Below are positions 1-6,726 of a stretch of DNA of 20,523 nt, in pieces (within the stretch, counting starts at the first letter, position 1; each line of letters starts with the position of its first letter). A program made the translations under genes and the position numbers. The notes below the pieces were generated by a model. That model worked only from the letters and a program-made list of their open reading frames with translations. It made no database searches and was not told the DNA's origin. The stretch is from an uncultured Treponema sp. (GTDB lineage Bacteria; Spirochaetota; Spirochaetia; Treponematales; Treponemataceae): the NCBI GenBank assembly GCA_937894335.1, contig CALCRU010000077.1:1-20523 (forward strand), given 5' to 3'.

Positions 1-50
1 GTCCTTAAAATCAGCCTAGTTAAAGTGTCCAATAATTGGGGTGCACTTCA
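1..50 (+). mobile_element. IS3-family insertion sequence, right (3') end only
   Basis: The tip of the element is at about position 50. Read inward on the minus strand it starts tgaagtgcaccccaatt, then ggacactttaa, which is the pattern of IS3-family (IS150-like) terminal inverted repeats. A reading frame on the plus strand ends at a TAG at 17-19, just inside the repeat (25-50), as expected for the transposase orfB of this family. Only the last 50 bases of the element are in the window. The element ends 32 bases downstream of the pgi stop codon and breaks no gene. The family call rests on the terminal repeat and is fairly safe; the subgroup is a guess. Confidence 0.6.
2..19 (+). CDS. transposase OrfB, C-terminal tail (partial)
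   Basis: Five codons (SLKSA) followed by TAG at 17-19, placed directly inside the terminal inverted repeat of the insertion sequence. The position, not the five residues, suggests that this is the end of the IS3-type transposase. The frame is open to the left edge of the window. Too short to prove. Confidence 0.3.
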   Translation, partial: SLKSA

Positions 51-82
51 AACAGCCGTCCTTTCTTTTCTGCTGACAGAAA

Positions 83-1681
83 TTATTTTATGAGGAGACT
101 TGCGTAAGCCTTGAGTGCTCCATCCATCTTTCCTGAAAGAACTGTCTTTGCAAGAACCTTTCCAAGCTGAACGCCTTCCTGATCAAAGCTGTTTACATTC
201 CACAAAAATCCCTGGAACATTACCTTGTTTTCGTAGTGGGCAAGAAGAGCACCCAGTGTAGAAGGATTAAGTGTCTTTGCGTAAATGAGGCTTGAAGGCC
301 TTTCTCCGCTGAATGCCTTGTTGGGATTCTTGTCTTCTTTTCCACATGCAAAGGCAATAATCTGTGCAGTTACATTAGCCGCAAGTTTTGTCTGGCTAGT
401 TGAACCCTGAATGGTAACATCTTTTCCGCACTGATTCTTCTGGAAAGCAATGAACTGAAGAGGCACAACATTTGTTCCCTGATGCAGAAGCTGATAGAAT
501 GAATGCTGACCGTTTGTTCCGGGTTCGCCAAAAATTACGGGACCAGTTACATAGCTTATCTTTTTGCCAAAGCGGTTTACGCTCTTTCCGTTTGATTCCA
601 TGTCAAGCTGCTGAAGGTGAGCAGGGAATCTTGAAAGCGCCTGTGAGTAGGGGAGAATTGCTGTGCTGGGCATGTTAAGAACATTGCGCTCGTATACTCC
701 AATTAAGGCATCCATAAGGGCAGGATTTTTTGCAATGTCCTTTTCCTTAGCCCTTGCGTCTTCTGCCGCTGCTCCTGCAAGAATGTCTGCAAATACTTCG
801 GGAGTAAATGCAAGGCTGAGGATTGCTCCGCCTACAGCAGATGTTGAAGAATAACGGCCGCCAATAAAGTCGTCCATAAAGAATGCCGCCATGTAGTCTG
901 GGCTTTTTGCAAGAGGACTTGTTTCGCTTGTTACGGCAATCATGTGCTTTGACGGATTAAGTCCTTCCTTCTTGATGTAGTTCTTTACAAATGATTCGTT
1001 TGTAAGGGTTTCCAAAGTGGTTCCGCTTTTTGACACCAAAATAAAAATGGTCTTTGCCACATCCAGAGAGTCAAGTACGGCTGCCGCATCATCAGGGTCT
1101 ACATTTGAAATAAAGTGGGCGTTCATATTGAACTTTTTGTTTGCCTTTGCCCAGTTTTCAAGTGCAAGATACAGAGCCCTTGGTCCCAGGTCTGAACCTC
1201 CTATTCCAATCTGGCATACTGTCGTGTAGGCCTGTCCCTTTTCGTTTCTGATTGCACCAGAATGAACCTTGTCTGCAAATTCCTTTATGGCCTTGCGCTG
1301 AGCCTCGTAGAAAGTTCTTTTGTTTACACCGTTGTCGTTTACTGCATTTCCAAGCTGTCCGCGAGTAAGGTGGTGCAGAACCATGCGTTTTTCGCCAGTG
1401 TTTATTATGTCGCCGTTGTAGAGGGCTTCAAATTTTTCCAAAAGCTGTGCTTCTTTTGTAAGGGCCTTGAATGTGGCAAGAATGCTCTTGTCTACCTGCT
1501 TTGCCGCATAGTTATAAAAAAGTCCGTCATTGTCCCGACCCATGGGAATGGAAAAGTCGGTAACGCGTTTTGCACCGGACGCTCCGCTAAGAGCCTTTGC
1601 AATTGAAACGGGTTTCTTCGCTTCCTTGAGTTTCTTAAAACTGTCCAGAGTGTTCAAGTTTTTCCAAGAAATAGATGCCAT
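83..1681 (-). CDS. pgi: glucose-6-phosphate isomerase
   Basis: Interconverts glucose 6-phosphate and fructose 6-phosphate in the cytoplasm, the second step of glycolysis. The 532-residue protein has the usual length for the family and carries the sugar-phosphate-binding stretches GIGGSDLGPRALY (159-171) and SKSGTT (217-222), signature 1 around GGRYSS (274-279), QLDMESNGK with the catalytic Glu at 362, GTNGQHSFYQLLHQG with catalytic His393, and signature 2 (SFDQEGVQLGK) with Lys508. In signature 2 the usual Glu after GV is Gln. The ATG at 1681 is preceded by AGAGG five bases upstream, so the start is well supported. It is the last gene before the left insertion sequence and lies downstream of argR on the same strand, with 88-109 bases between them. 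It would also serve the sugars released by the glycosidases encoded further right. Confidence 0.97.
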   Translation of the reverse strand: MASISWKNLNTLDSFKKLKEAKKPVSIAKALSGASGAKRVTDFSIPMGRDNDGLFYNYAAKQVDKSILATFKALTKEAQLLEKFEALYNGDIINTGEKRMVLHHLTRGQLGNAVNDNGVNKRTFYEAQRKAIKEFADKVHSGAIRNEKGQAYTTVCQIGIGGSDLGPRALYLALENWAKANKKFNMNAHFISNVDPDDAAAVLDSLDVAKTIFILVSKSGTTLETLTNESFVKNYIKKEGLNPSKHMIAVTSETSPLAKSPDYMAAFFMDDFIGGRYSSTSAVGGAILSLAFTPEVFADILAGAAAEDARAKEKDIAKNPALMDALIGVYERNVLNMPSTAILPYSQALSRFPAHLQQLDMESNGKSVNRFGKKISYVTGPVIFGEPGTNGQHSFYQLLHQGTNVVPLQFIAFQKNQCGKDVTIQGSTSQTKLAANVTAQIIAFACGKEDKNPNKAFSGERPSSLIYAKTLNPSTLGALLAHYENKVMFQGFLWNVNSFDQEGVQLGKVLAKTVLSGKMDGALKAYASLLIK

Positions 1682-1718
1682 AAGTGCCTCTTTATATTGA
1701 TTTTCTTTAACGCCTCTG

Positions 1719-1724
1719 AGTATA
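1719..1724 (-). promoter_or_regulatory. possible extended -10 promoter of pgi
   Basis: On the minus strand TGaTATACT gives an extended -10 hexamer about 38 bases upstream of the pgi ATG. No good -35 hexamer is seen 16-18 bases further upstream, which is tolerable for an extended -10 site. Transcription would begin near 1712 and give a leader of about 30 bases. No terminator hairpin is evident between the argR stop and this site, so read-through from argR is also possible. Confidence 0.3.
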
Positions 1725-1769
1725 TCAGATGTGCGCTGTTTGTTCTATAGTACTCTCCCGTAAAATCAT

Positions 1770-2249
1770 TTAGATTTCGATTTCGGGGATTTTTGCCTTT
1801 AGGATTGAAAGAAAGTTTTCTCCAGTAACGCCTTCCCTAAGGCATACAAAAATGCAGTTTTCTCCGGCGACTGTTCCCAAAATTTCGTCAAAGTTTAGGG
1901 CGTCTAGGGCGTTGGAAACCGCATCTGCATGTCCGCCAAATGTTTTTATGACCACAATGTTTCCGCTGTAGTCTATGCTTACATAGCCGCGAAGAATGTC
2001 CTGAATGTAAAGCTGTTCGTTTTCCCTACGCTCGTCTTCATCAGGCAGAATATAGACATAGCCCGACCTACCGTCGCTTACTTTGCCTACTTTAAGGAGT
2101 TTCAAATCCCGTGAAAGGGTGGCCTGGGTAACCTCAAAGCCTTCCTTCTGCAAAAGACCCAAAAGCTCTTCCTGGCTTTCTATGCGGTTTGTCTTGATGA
2201 GTTTTCTGACTGTCTTCAAGCGCAAAAGTTTCTCTTTCAATTTTGCCAC
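1770..2249 (-). CDS. argR: arginine repressor ArgR
   Basis: Transcription regulator of arginine metabolism; family members bind ARG boxes as hexamers with L-arginine as co-effector. From the GTG at 2249 it has 159 residues: an N-terminal winged helix (about 8-65) with the recognition-helix motif TQATLSRD (41-48), a linker, and a C-terminal oligomerisation and arginine-binding domain (about 80-159) with GTVAGEN (125-131). The usual GT(I/V)xGDD(T) has two Asp residues that contact arginine; here they are Glu-Asn. The start is uncertain. The open frame extends to a TTG at 2276, but that codon lies inside the probable promoter and has no ribosome binding site. The GTG at 2249 has AGGGG 13 bases upstream, and a TTG at 2240 has GGGTGG five bases upstream. 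Transcribed toward pgi. Confidence 0.9.
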   Translation of the reverse strand: MAKLKEKLLRLKTVRKLIKTNRIESQEELLGLLQKEGFEVTQATLSRDLKLLKVGKVSDGRSGYVYILPDEDERRENEQLYIQDILRGYVSIDYSGNIVVIKTFGGHADAVSNALDALNFDEILGTVAGENCIFVCLREGVTGENFLSILKAKIPEIEI

Positions 2250-2267
2250 CCAAGTGTAGATGCCCCT

Positions 2268-2296
2268 AGTATACAAAAAAATGTATATTTATACAA
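2268..2296 (-). promoter_or_regulatory. probable argR promoter with overlapping ARG-box-like palindrome
   Basis: On the minus strand TTGTAT (2291-2296) and TATACT (2268-2273) are separated by exactly 17 bases. The palindrome TGTATAAATATACA (plus-strand 2282-2295) covers the -35 hexamer and much of the spacer. It has the TGnAT-N4-ATnCA geometry of ArgR operators (known E. coli core TGAAT-N4-ATTCA). A repressor bound here would block RNA polymerase, so ArgR autoregulation is inferred. Confidence 0.5.
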
Positions 2297-2305
2297 GTTA
2301 AGGGA

Positions 2306-2335
2306 GTTCAAAAATACATCCTTGTGTTTTTGAAC
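2306..2335 (-). repeat. hairpin with ACAAGGAUGU loop, copy 1 (CsrA-site-like)
   Basis: A 13-base-pair stem (one G-T pair) closes on the tetraloop AGGA when read on the minus strand (arms gttcaaaaacaca and tgtatttttgaac). The loop region reads ACAAGGATGT. There is no T tract after it on either strand, so it is not a typical intrinsic terminator. It lies directly upstream of the argR promoter. Confidence 0.55.
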
Positions 2336-2406
2336 TCGCGAGATTTTGCTTGCAAAATCTCGCTTACGATATGGTAAGAGTCTGACGCGACATCCCTGTC
2401 GCTTCC
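2327..2406 (-). repeat. 80-base direct repeat, copy A, with two hairpins
   Basis: This unit and 2419-2499 are diverged copies of one module, in the same orientation. Each holds a 26-base hairpin (here 2338-2363, 12-base arms) and a shorter hairpin (here 2387-2402, arms gcgaca and tgtcgc on the minus strand, tetraloop GGGA). Stem changes between the copies are compensated, which supports selection for the folded form. Non-coding; located between tcdA and argR. Confidence 0.75.
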
Positions 2407-2418
2407 TTTTGATAGGGA

Positions 2419-2499
2419 TTTTGAACTCGCTAGATTTTGTGAACAAAATCTAGCTTACAATTTATGGTAAGAATTTGCCACGACATCCTTGTCGCTTCC
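2419..2499 (-). repeat. 81-base direct repeat, copy B, with two hairpins
   Basis: Second copy of the module at 2327-2406. The long hairpin is at 2429-2454 (arms gctagattttgt and acaaaatctagc). The short hairpin is at 2481-2494 (minus strand cgaca-AGGA-tgtcg). It begins only two bases after the tcdA stop codon, so it would form the start of the 3' untranslated region of the gph-mutS2-tcdA mRNA. Confidence 0.75.
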
Positions 2500-2501
2500 C
2501 C

Positions 2502-3212
2502 TTATTCTGCCAGTTCCCTGACCACTTGGGAGGCTATAAGAAGACCAGCTGCTGAGGGGGCGAAGGCTGTGCTTCCTGGGGCTGTTGAGTTTCCTTTCTT
2601 TTCGCTGCATTCCGTGGCTTTGGGAGCAAGGGGAGACTCTTTGGAATACACTACCTTTACATTCGTAAGACCACGCTTTTTGCATTCCTGTCGCATCACT
2701 CGGGCAAGGGGGCAGACTGAAGTTTCAGAAATGTCGGCCACAGAAAAAAGTTCCGGGTGAGTCTTGTTTCCTGCACCCATAGAAGAAATTATTGGAGTTC
2801 CTGCTTCTTTTGCCTGCATTATAAGCTGAATCTTTGCGCTTACCGTATCAACCGCATCAACTACATAGTCGTAGCAGGAAAAGTCAAACAGGCTTTTTGT
2901 TTCTTCAAGATAAAAGCATTTGTAGACTGTAACTTTTGCCTCAGGGTTTATGTCAAGAATTCGTTCCTTCATAACATCAACCTTGTAGCGTCCTATGGTG
3001 CTGTGAAGAGCTACTATCTGTCGGTTAAGGTTTGTAAGCGAAACACTATCGCTGTCTATAAGGTCAAGACTTCCAACTCCGCTTCGTGCAAGGGCTTCTG
3101 CAACATAGCCTCCAACTCCGCCTACGCCAAAAACTGCAACGCGTGAGGATTTTAGTTTTTTCATTGCGTCAGAACCAAACAGAAGTTCAGTTCTGGAAAA
3201 TTCGTTCAGCAT
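2502..3212 (-). CDS. tcdA: tRNA threonylcarbamoyladenosine dehydratase (TcdA/CsdL, ThiF superfamily)
   Basis: E1-like enzyme that adenylates and then cyclises N6-threonylcarbamoyladenosine at position 37 of ANN-decoding tRNAs to the cyclic form. The 236-residue protein has the ATP-binding GVGGVG loop (29-34) in a Rossmann fold, the acidic LIDSD segment (51-55), the NLNRQ motif (61-65) typical of E1-like proteins, and the TcdA-type stretch SSMGAGNKTHPELFSVADISETSVCPLARVMRQ in the second half, here named in parts: SSMGAGNK and CPLARVMRQ. The stop codon of mutS2 (TAA) is directly followed by this ATG, so translation is probably coupled. It is the last gene of the gph-mutS2-tcdA operon; the hairpin repeats begin two bases after its stop. 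Other ThiF-like proteins are possible but the middle motif favours TcdA. Confidence 0.88.
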   Translation of the reverse strand: MLNEFSRTELLFGSDAMKKLKSSRVAVFGVGGVGGYVAEALARSGVGSLDLIDSDSVSLTNLNRQIVALHSTIGRYKVDVMKERILDINPEAKVTVYKCFYLEETKSLFDFSCYDYVVDAVDTVSAKIQLIMQAKEAGTPIISSMGAGNKTHPELFSVADISETSVCPLARVMRQECKKRGLTNVKVVYSKESPLAPKATECSEKKGNSTAPGSTAFAPSAAGLLIASQVVRELAE

Positions 3213-5744
3213 TTAAAACAACTCCACATAAGTTTTTCCCGTTCCGCCGTCTTCTGGTTTTGCAAAGTAAAAATTTTTTATTCCCTGAGCATGGGAAAGA
3301 TAATCGTGAACCGCCTGCTGTAGAATTCCGTTTCCCTTTCCGTGTATGACAGAAAAATTCTTAAATGAGTTTATCATGCACAAGTCAATCTGATGTTCAA
3401 GGCTCTTTAGGGCTTCTTCGCTCCTCATTCCCAAAAGTCTAAGTTCAAATTTGGGTTTTTCTTCCGAAACGATTATGGTGTTTCCGCCTAAGATTTTGTT
3501 TTCATTCTGCTTTGTAAGCGCAAGGTTTGATTCCGCCACCGTCATCTTTACGGAACCAAACTGAACCGACCACACATGGGGCTTTACTTCTTCAAGAAGT
3601 GTTCCCTCTGCTTTTGTCGCCTTTGAAACAACCTGCGCACCCTTTTCAAAAACAAGGGGTTTCTTTTGAACTTTTTTTGCGCTTGCCTCAGGTACGCTTG
3701 CCTTTGCAAATGCCTCTGCATTGGAAAGTCGTTTTTTTGTTTTTCTAGTGCCAGAACTTTTGTGGCTTCCTGCCGAAGAAAGTCTGATTCCGTTTGCAAG
3801 AACCTTCTGCTTCTGTTCTTCTGCAAGAGAACGGGCCTCGTCTTTTTGTGCCGTAAGATTTTCTATTTCCTTTTCTTGGGCTTCAACATCAGAAGTAATT
3901 TCGTTAATGAAGTTTCTTACAGAAAGAGTTTTTTCTCTGGTGATTTCTCCTTCGCGGATTTCCCTTACAAGGTTTTCAAGTTTGCTTCGAGTTTCTCTTA
4001 CGAATGCACGGCTTTCCCTTTGTTCTTCTTCCTTAAGGGCAAGTTCCTTTTCCTTTACGGCTTCCTCTTTTTCTAGCAACTTTAGCTTTTGCTTTTCCAG
4101 ATTGAATTTGTTTTCTTCCTGCTCGCTTATGAGTGCGTCAAGTTCGGCATGTTTTTTTCCAAGGCCTTTTATAAGTTCGCTTACATCAGCCTCGTTTGAG
4201 TCAATGTATTTTTTTGCCGCCGCCACAACATGTTCTGGAAGTCCAGAGTTTAGGGCAATGTCCAAAGCGTGACTTTCTCCGGGAATGCCCATGACTATGC
4301 GGTAAGTGGGACGGAGTGTGTCCGCATCAAATTCTACGCTCGCGTTTATGCACTGCGGTCTAGTGTATCCGTAGTTTTTTAAAATGCCGTGATGGGTTGT
4401 TACCAGAATGAGTGACTGCCTTTCAATCAGTGTGTCCAATGCGGCCATGGCGATTGCTCCGCCTTCATGCATGTCAGTTCCGCTTCCCAGTTCATCTAAA
4501 AGTATAAGAGAGTTTTTGTCTGCATGATTTATCATTTCTGCAATGTTCTTCATGTGGCTAGAAAATGTGCTTAGGGATTCGTCTATTGACTGGTCGTCTC
4601 CAATGTCTGCAAACACTGAAGAAAAGACAGGAAGCCTTGTTCCTCCTTCTGCAGGAACAGGAAATCCCGCCTGATTTAAAAGAGCAAAGAGTGCTATTGT
4701 TTTTAGGGTTACGGTTTTTCCGCCTGTGTTGGGGCCTGTTATGATTAGCACTGTTTTCTGAGGCATAAATGCAACATCTATGGGAACTGCGGAATCCCCC
4801 AAGAGTGGATGTCTTGCTCTTACCAAAGTAAGGTTCTGTTCTCCTTTGCATGCTTCTGCAAAAATTCCGCCTACTGTGGTCTTCCACTTTGCCGCTGCAA
4901 ATGTTTCGTCAAGAAAAAGAAGTGTCTCGTGAGCATTGCCAAAATCATATTTGTAGGGAGCAAGTTCCGCCGTTGTGCGCAGGAGAATTTTTCTTATGGC
5001 AGCCTGCAATTTAAATTCAGCCTGAACAAGATTGTTGTTTGCCCTAACGGCTTCTTCTGGTTCTATAAAAACTGTTTGCCCAGACGCGCTTACTTCATGC
5101 ACAATGCCGTGAATGTCTCCCCGTCTGTCTGCACGCACTGCAAGGAGTTGCCTTCCTGACTTTAACGCTGGAACCTTTGACTGCAGAGAAGAACCCAGTG
5201 AAGAGTCTGCTGTGTAGCGCTTTATTGCAGCGTCTATTTCTTTTTGCGCTCTTATAATCTGCGCTCTTATTTCCTGAAGTTCTGGCAGGTCTCTCATCTG
5301 ACCGTTCGCATCTAGTACGGAAAAAATTATTCCCTCAGCATTTTTTAAGTCGGGAATCTCTGAGCAGGTAAGGGCAATGCCGGGAATATCAAGTTCTGCC
5401 AGTGCATTTTTTATAGACTTTTGCAGCGAAAGGACACATGAGCAGAACTGACCCAATGCATAAAGTTGTTCTGTTGTAAGTGAGGAACCTTCTGTTTCAA
5501 AAACAGGAAGTAGATGATGAATGTCTGGCACATAGGTAATGGGGTCTTTTTTTTGCGCGTCAAGATAAACGCTCCATTCCCTTCCGAAAGACTTAAGTTT
5601 TTCTATGACCGCATTGTCGTCGCAGGGTTCTCGGCTGTTGACCCTTTCCCTGCCTTCTTCCGTTTTTGCGAAACTGGAAATTTTTTCCCTTATGCGGTAG
5701 AACGAAAGTTCTCTTGCAATCCGTCCTGTAAGAAATTCCTTCAT
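3213..5744 (-). CDS. mutS2: MutS2 family ATPase
   Basis: Homologue of MutS without the mismatch-recognition domain. In other bacteria MutS2 acts on branched or recombining DNA, and in Bacillus on collided ribosomes. The 843 residues comprise an N-terminal helical core (about 1-300), the ATPase domain with Walker A GPNTGGKT (337-344) and Walker B LILLDELGSGTD (413-424), a long Glu/Lys-rich coiled coil (about 530-665), a basic linker (about 665-710), a KOW-like segment (about 712-750) and a C-terminal Smr domain (about 764-843). The Smr nuclease motif, normally LDLRG or similar, reads LRLLG (768-772), while the downstream HGKGNG (801-806) is intact. Start ATG at 5744 lies two bases after the gph stop; its TAA abuts the tcdA ATG. 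Confidence 0.95.
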   Translation of the reverse strand: MKEFLTGRIARELSFYRIREKISSFAKTEEGRERVNSREPCDDNAVIEKLKSFGREWSVYLDAQKKDPITYVPDIHHLLPVFETEGSSLTTEQLYALGQFCSCVLSLQKSIKNALAELDIPGIALTCSEIPDLKNAEGIIFSVLDANGQMRDLPELQEIRAQIIRAQKEIDAAIKRYTADSSLGSSLQSKVPALKSGRQLLAVRADRRGDIHGIVHEVSASGQTVFIEPEEAVRANNNLVQAEFKLQAAIRKILLRTTAELAPYKYDFGNAHETLLFLDETFAAAKWKTTVGGIFAEACKGEQNLTLVRARHPLLGDSAVPIDVAFMPQKTVLIITGPNTGGKTVTLKTIALFALLNQAGFPVPAEGGTRLPVFSSVFADIGDDQSIDESLSTFSSHMKNIAEMINHADKNSLILLDELGSGTDMHEGGAIAMAALDTLIERQSLILVTTHHGILKNYGYTRPQCINASVEFDADTLRPTYRIVMGIPGESHALDIALNSGLPEHVVAAAKKYIDSNEADVSELIKGLGKKHAELDALISEQEENKFNLEKQKLKLLEKEEAVKEKELALKEEEQRESRAFVRETRSKLENLVREIREGEITREKTLSVRNFINEITSDVEAQEKEIENLTAQKDEARSLAEEQKQKVLANGIRLSSAGSHKSSGTRKTKKRLSNAEAFAKASVPEASAKKVQKKPLVFEKGAQVVSKATKAEGTLLEEVKPHVWSVQFGSVKMTVAESNLALTKQNENKILGGNTIIVSEEKPKFELRLLGMRSEEALKSLEHQIDLCMINSFKNFSVIHGKGNGILQQAVHDYLSHAQGIKNFYFAKPEDGGTGKTYVELF

Positions 5745-5746
5745 GT

Positions 5747-6406
5747 CTAGTCCAGTGCCTTTATCAAATCAAGGGGGAAGTCTATGAGACTTGTGGCTCC
5801 ATGCTCCAGCAGAAAGTTCCTTGGGCGGAATCCCCAGGTAACGCTTATGCATTTGAGTCCTGCATTTTTTGCCGTGGTTATATCAACATCAGAATCACCT
5901 ACATAAACCGTTTCTTCCTTTGAAGTTCCAAGAAATTTCATGACTGAAAAAACTGAATCGGGGTAGGGCTTTCTTCTTATGCCTTCGCTTTCTTTTTCTC
6001 CTACAGAGGCTTCTGGCTTTACAAAGTCGCTGAAGAAGATGGTGCTAAGTTCCTTTACCTGCTCGTCGGGCTTGTTTGAAATTATTCCCATAAGGATATT
6101 CTTTTGCTTTAAGTTTTGCATGGCTTGGAGAATTCCTTCGTAGGGTTTTGTTTTGTTGCGTGAGCATTTTGCATATGCGCTGTGGGCCGCTTCGTACACC
6201 TGTTCAAAAATGGGATTTTCTTTTCCCTGAGGAACAATTTGTTCCACGAGACGCCTGAATCCGTTTCCAACTGCTAGTCTGATTTCTTCTACGGATTTTG
6301 TTGTGTAACCGAACTGCTTGAGTGCTTCGTTGCATCCGTCGGTAATGTCTTCCAGTGTGTTAAGGAGGGTTCCGTCTAAATCAAAAAGTACTGCCTTTGT
6401 CTTCAT
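5747..6406 (-). CDS. gph: HAD-superfamily phosphatase, phosphoglycolate phosphatase-like
   Basis: Haloacid dehalogenase-type phosphatase, 219 residues from the ATG at 6406. Motif I is DLDGT (9-13) with the nucleophile Asp9 and general acid/base Asp11. The motif II Ser/Thr is probably in GIISNKPDEQ, and motif IV is YVGDSDVDITTAKNAG. The helical cap between motifs I and II is of the Gph/PGMB type. The open frame continues to a TTG at 6460, but the ATG at 6406 places motif I at the normal distance from the N terminus. No Shine-Dalgarno sequence precedes the ATG, and a good promoter ends only six bases upstream, so the mRNA may be leaderless. First gene of the operon with mutS2 and tcdA. The substrate (phosphoglycolate, pyrophosphate or a sugar phosphate) cannot be told from sequence; the symbol is a family label. 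Confidence 0.85.
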   Translation of the reverse strand: MKTKAVLFDLDGTLLNTLEDITDGCNEALKQFGYTTKSVEEIRLAVGNGFRRLVEQIVPQGKENPIFEQVYEAAHSAYAKCSRNKTKPYEGILQAMQNLKQKNILMGIISNKPDEQVKELSTIFFSDFVKPEASVGEKESEGIRRKPYPDSVFSVMKFLGTSKEETVYVGDSDVDITTAKNAGLKCISVTWGFRPRNFLLEHGATSLIDFPLDLIKALD

Positions 6407-6412
6407 GGGGTT

Positions 6413-6441
6413 AATATACTGCAAATGTGGGGCTTTTGCAA
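6413..6441 (-). promoter_or_regulatory. promoter of gph-mutS2-tcdA
   Basis: On the minus strand TTGCAA (6436-6441) and TATATT (6413-6418) are separated by 17 bases. Only six bases (aacccc) separate the -10 hexamer from the ATG of gph, so the expected start point falls on or next to the start codon. Confidence 0.5.
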
Positions 6442-6451
6442 ACAGGTTACA

Positions 6452-6690
6452 CTCTTGCAAGAATTTTGCTGGCAGTGAAAATGGGCTCTCGGGAAAAACA
6501 GTCTGACAAAACGGCTTCCGCGCTACGCTTGTGCAGATGTTTTGCCAGCCTGTTTTTTCCTACGCCCATTTTCACTGCCAGCAGGCTTCTTTGCAGTCCT
6601 TTTCCGCTTACGCCTGCTTTATTTGCTCGGTCCTCTTTGCAGACAGATTTTCCTACGCCCATTTTCACTGCCAGCAGGCTTCTTTGCAGA
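6452..6690. repeat. cluster of 42-46-base repeats with an inverted copy
   Basis: This fills most of the 320-base gap between gph (start 6406) and the secreted-protein gene (stop 6727). Two identical 42-base copies lie at 6555-6596 and 6648-6689. A diverged copy lies between them (about 6600-6642), so repeat starts fall at a period of 46-47 bases. A third copy is inverted: 6468-6485 is the exact reverse complement of 6571-6588 (the shared part reads gctggcagtgaaaatggg on the plus strand at 6468), and the match extends imperfectly over roughly 45-60 bases to form a long hairpin (about 6452-6512 with 6541-6596). Several open frames cross it only because the repeat lacks stops. No coding or mobile function is evident. 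Confidence 0.8.
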
Positions 6691-6726
6691 CTGTTGCCGT
6701 CTTTTGCAAATGCACAGCCTTTTAGC

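Noticed and set aside
51..82. Small hairpin after the pgi stop as a terminator
   Set aside because: The stem has only about six base pairs and no following T tract on the minus strand; the native downstream sequence may have been displaced by the insertion sequence.
2250..2276. TTG at 2276 as the argR start
   Set aside because: The codon overlaps the probable promoter, has no ribosome binding site, and adds residues that family members lack.
2306..2335. Hairpin as the intrinsic terminator of the gph-mutS2-tcdA operon
   Set aside because: The stem is strong, but the sequence after it on the minus strand is not a T tract, and it lies about 170 bases after the tcdA stop with other hairpins before it.
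3721..4272. Serine-rich open frame of 183 residues antisense to mutS2
   Set aside because: It mirrors the Glu/Lys-rich coiled coil of MutS2, whose reverse complement lacks stops and codes for Ser and Phe. No other support.
6407..6460. TTG at 6460 as the gph start
   Set aside because: It adds 18 residues before the HAD motif I that relatives do not have and lies upstream of the likely promoter.
6555..6689. CRISPR-like pair of identical 42-base repeats
   Set aside because: Only two perfect copies; the sequence between them is itself a diverged copy rather than a unique spacer, one further copy is inverted, and no cas gene is present.
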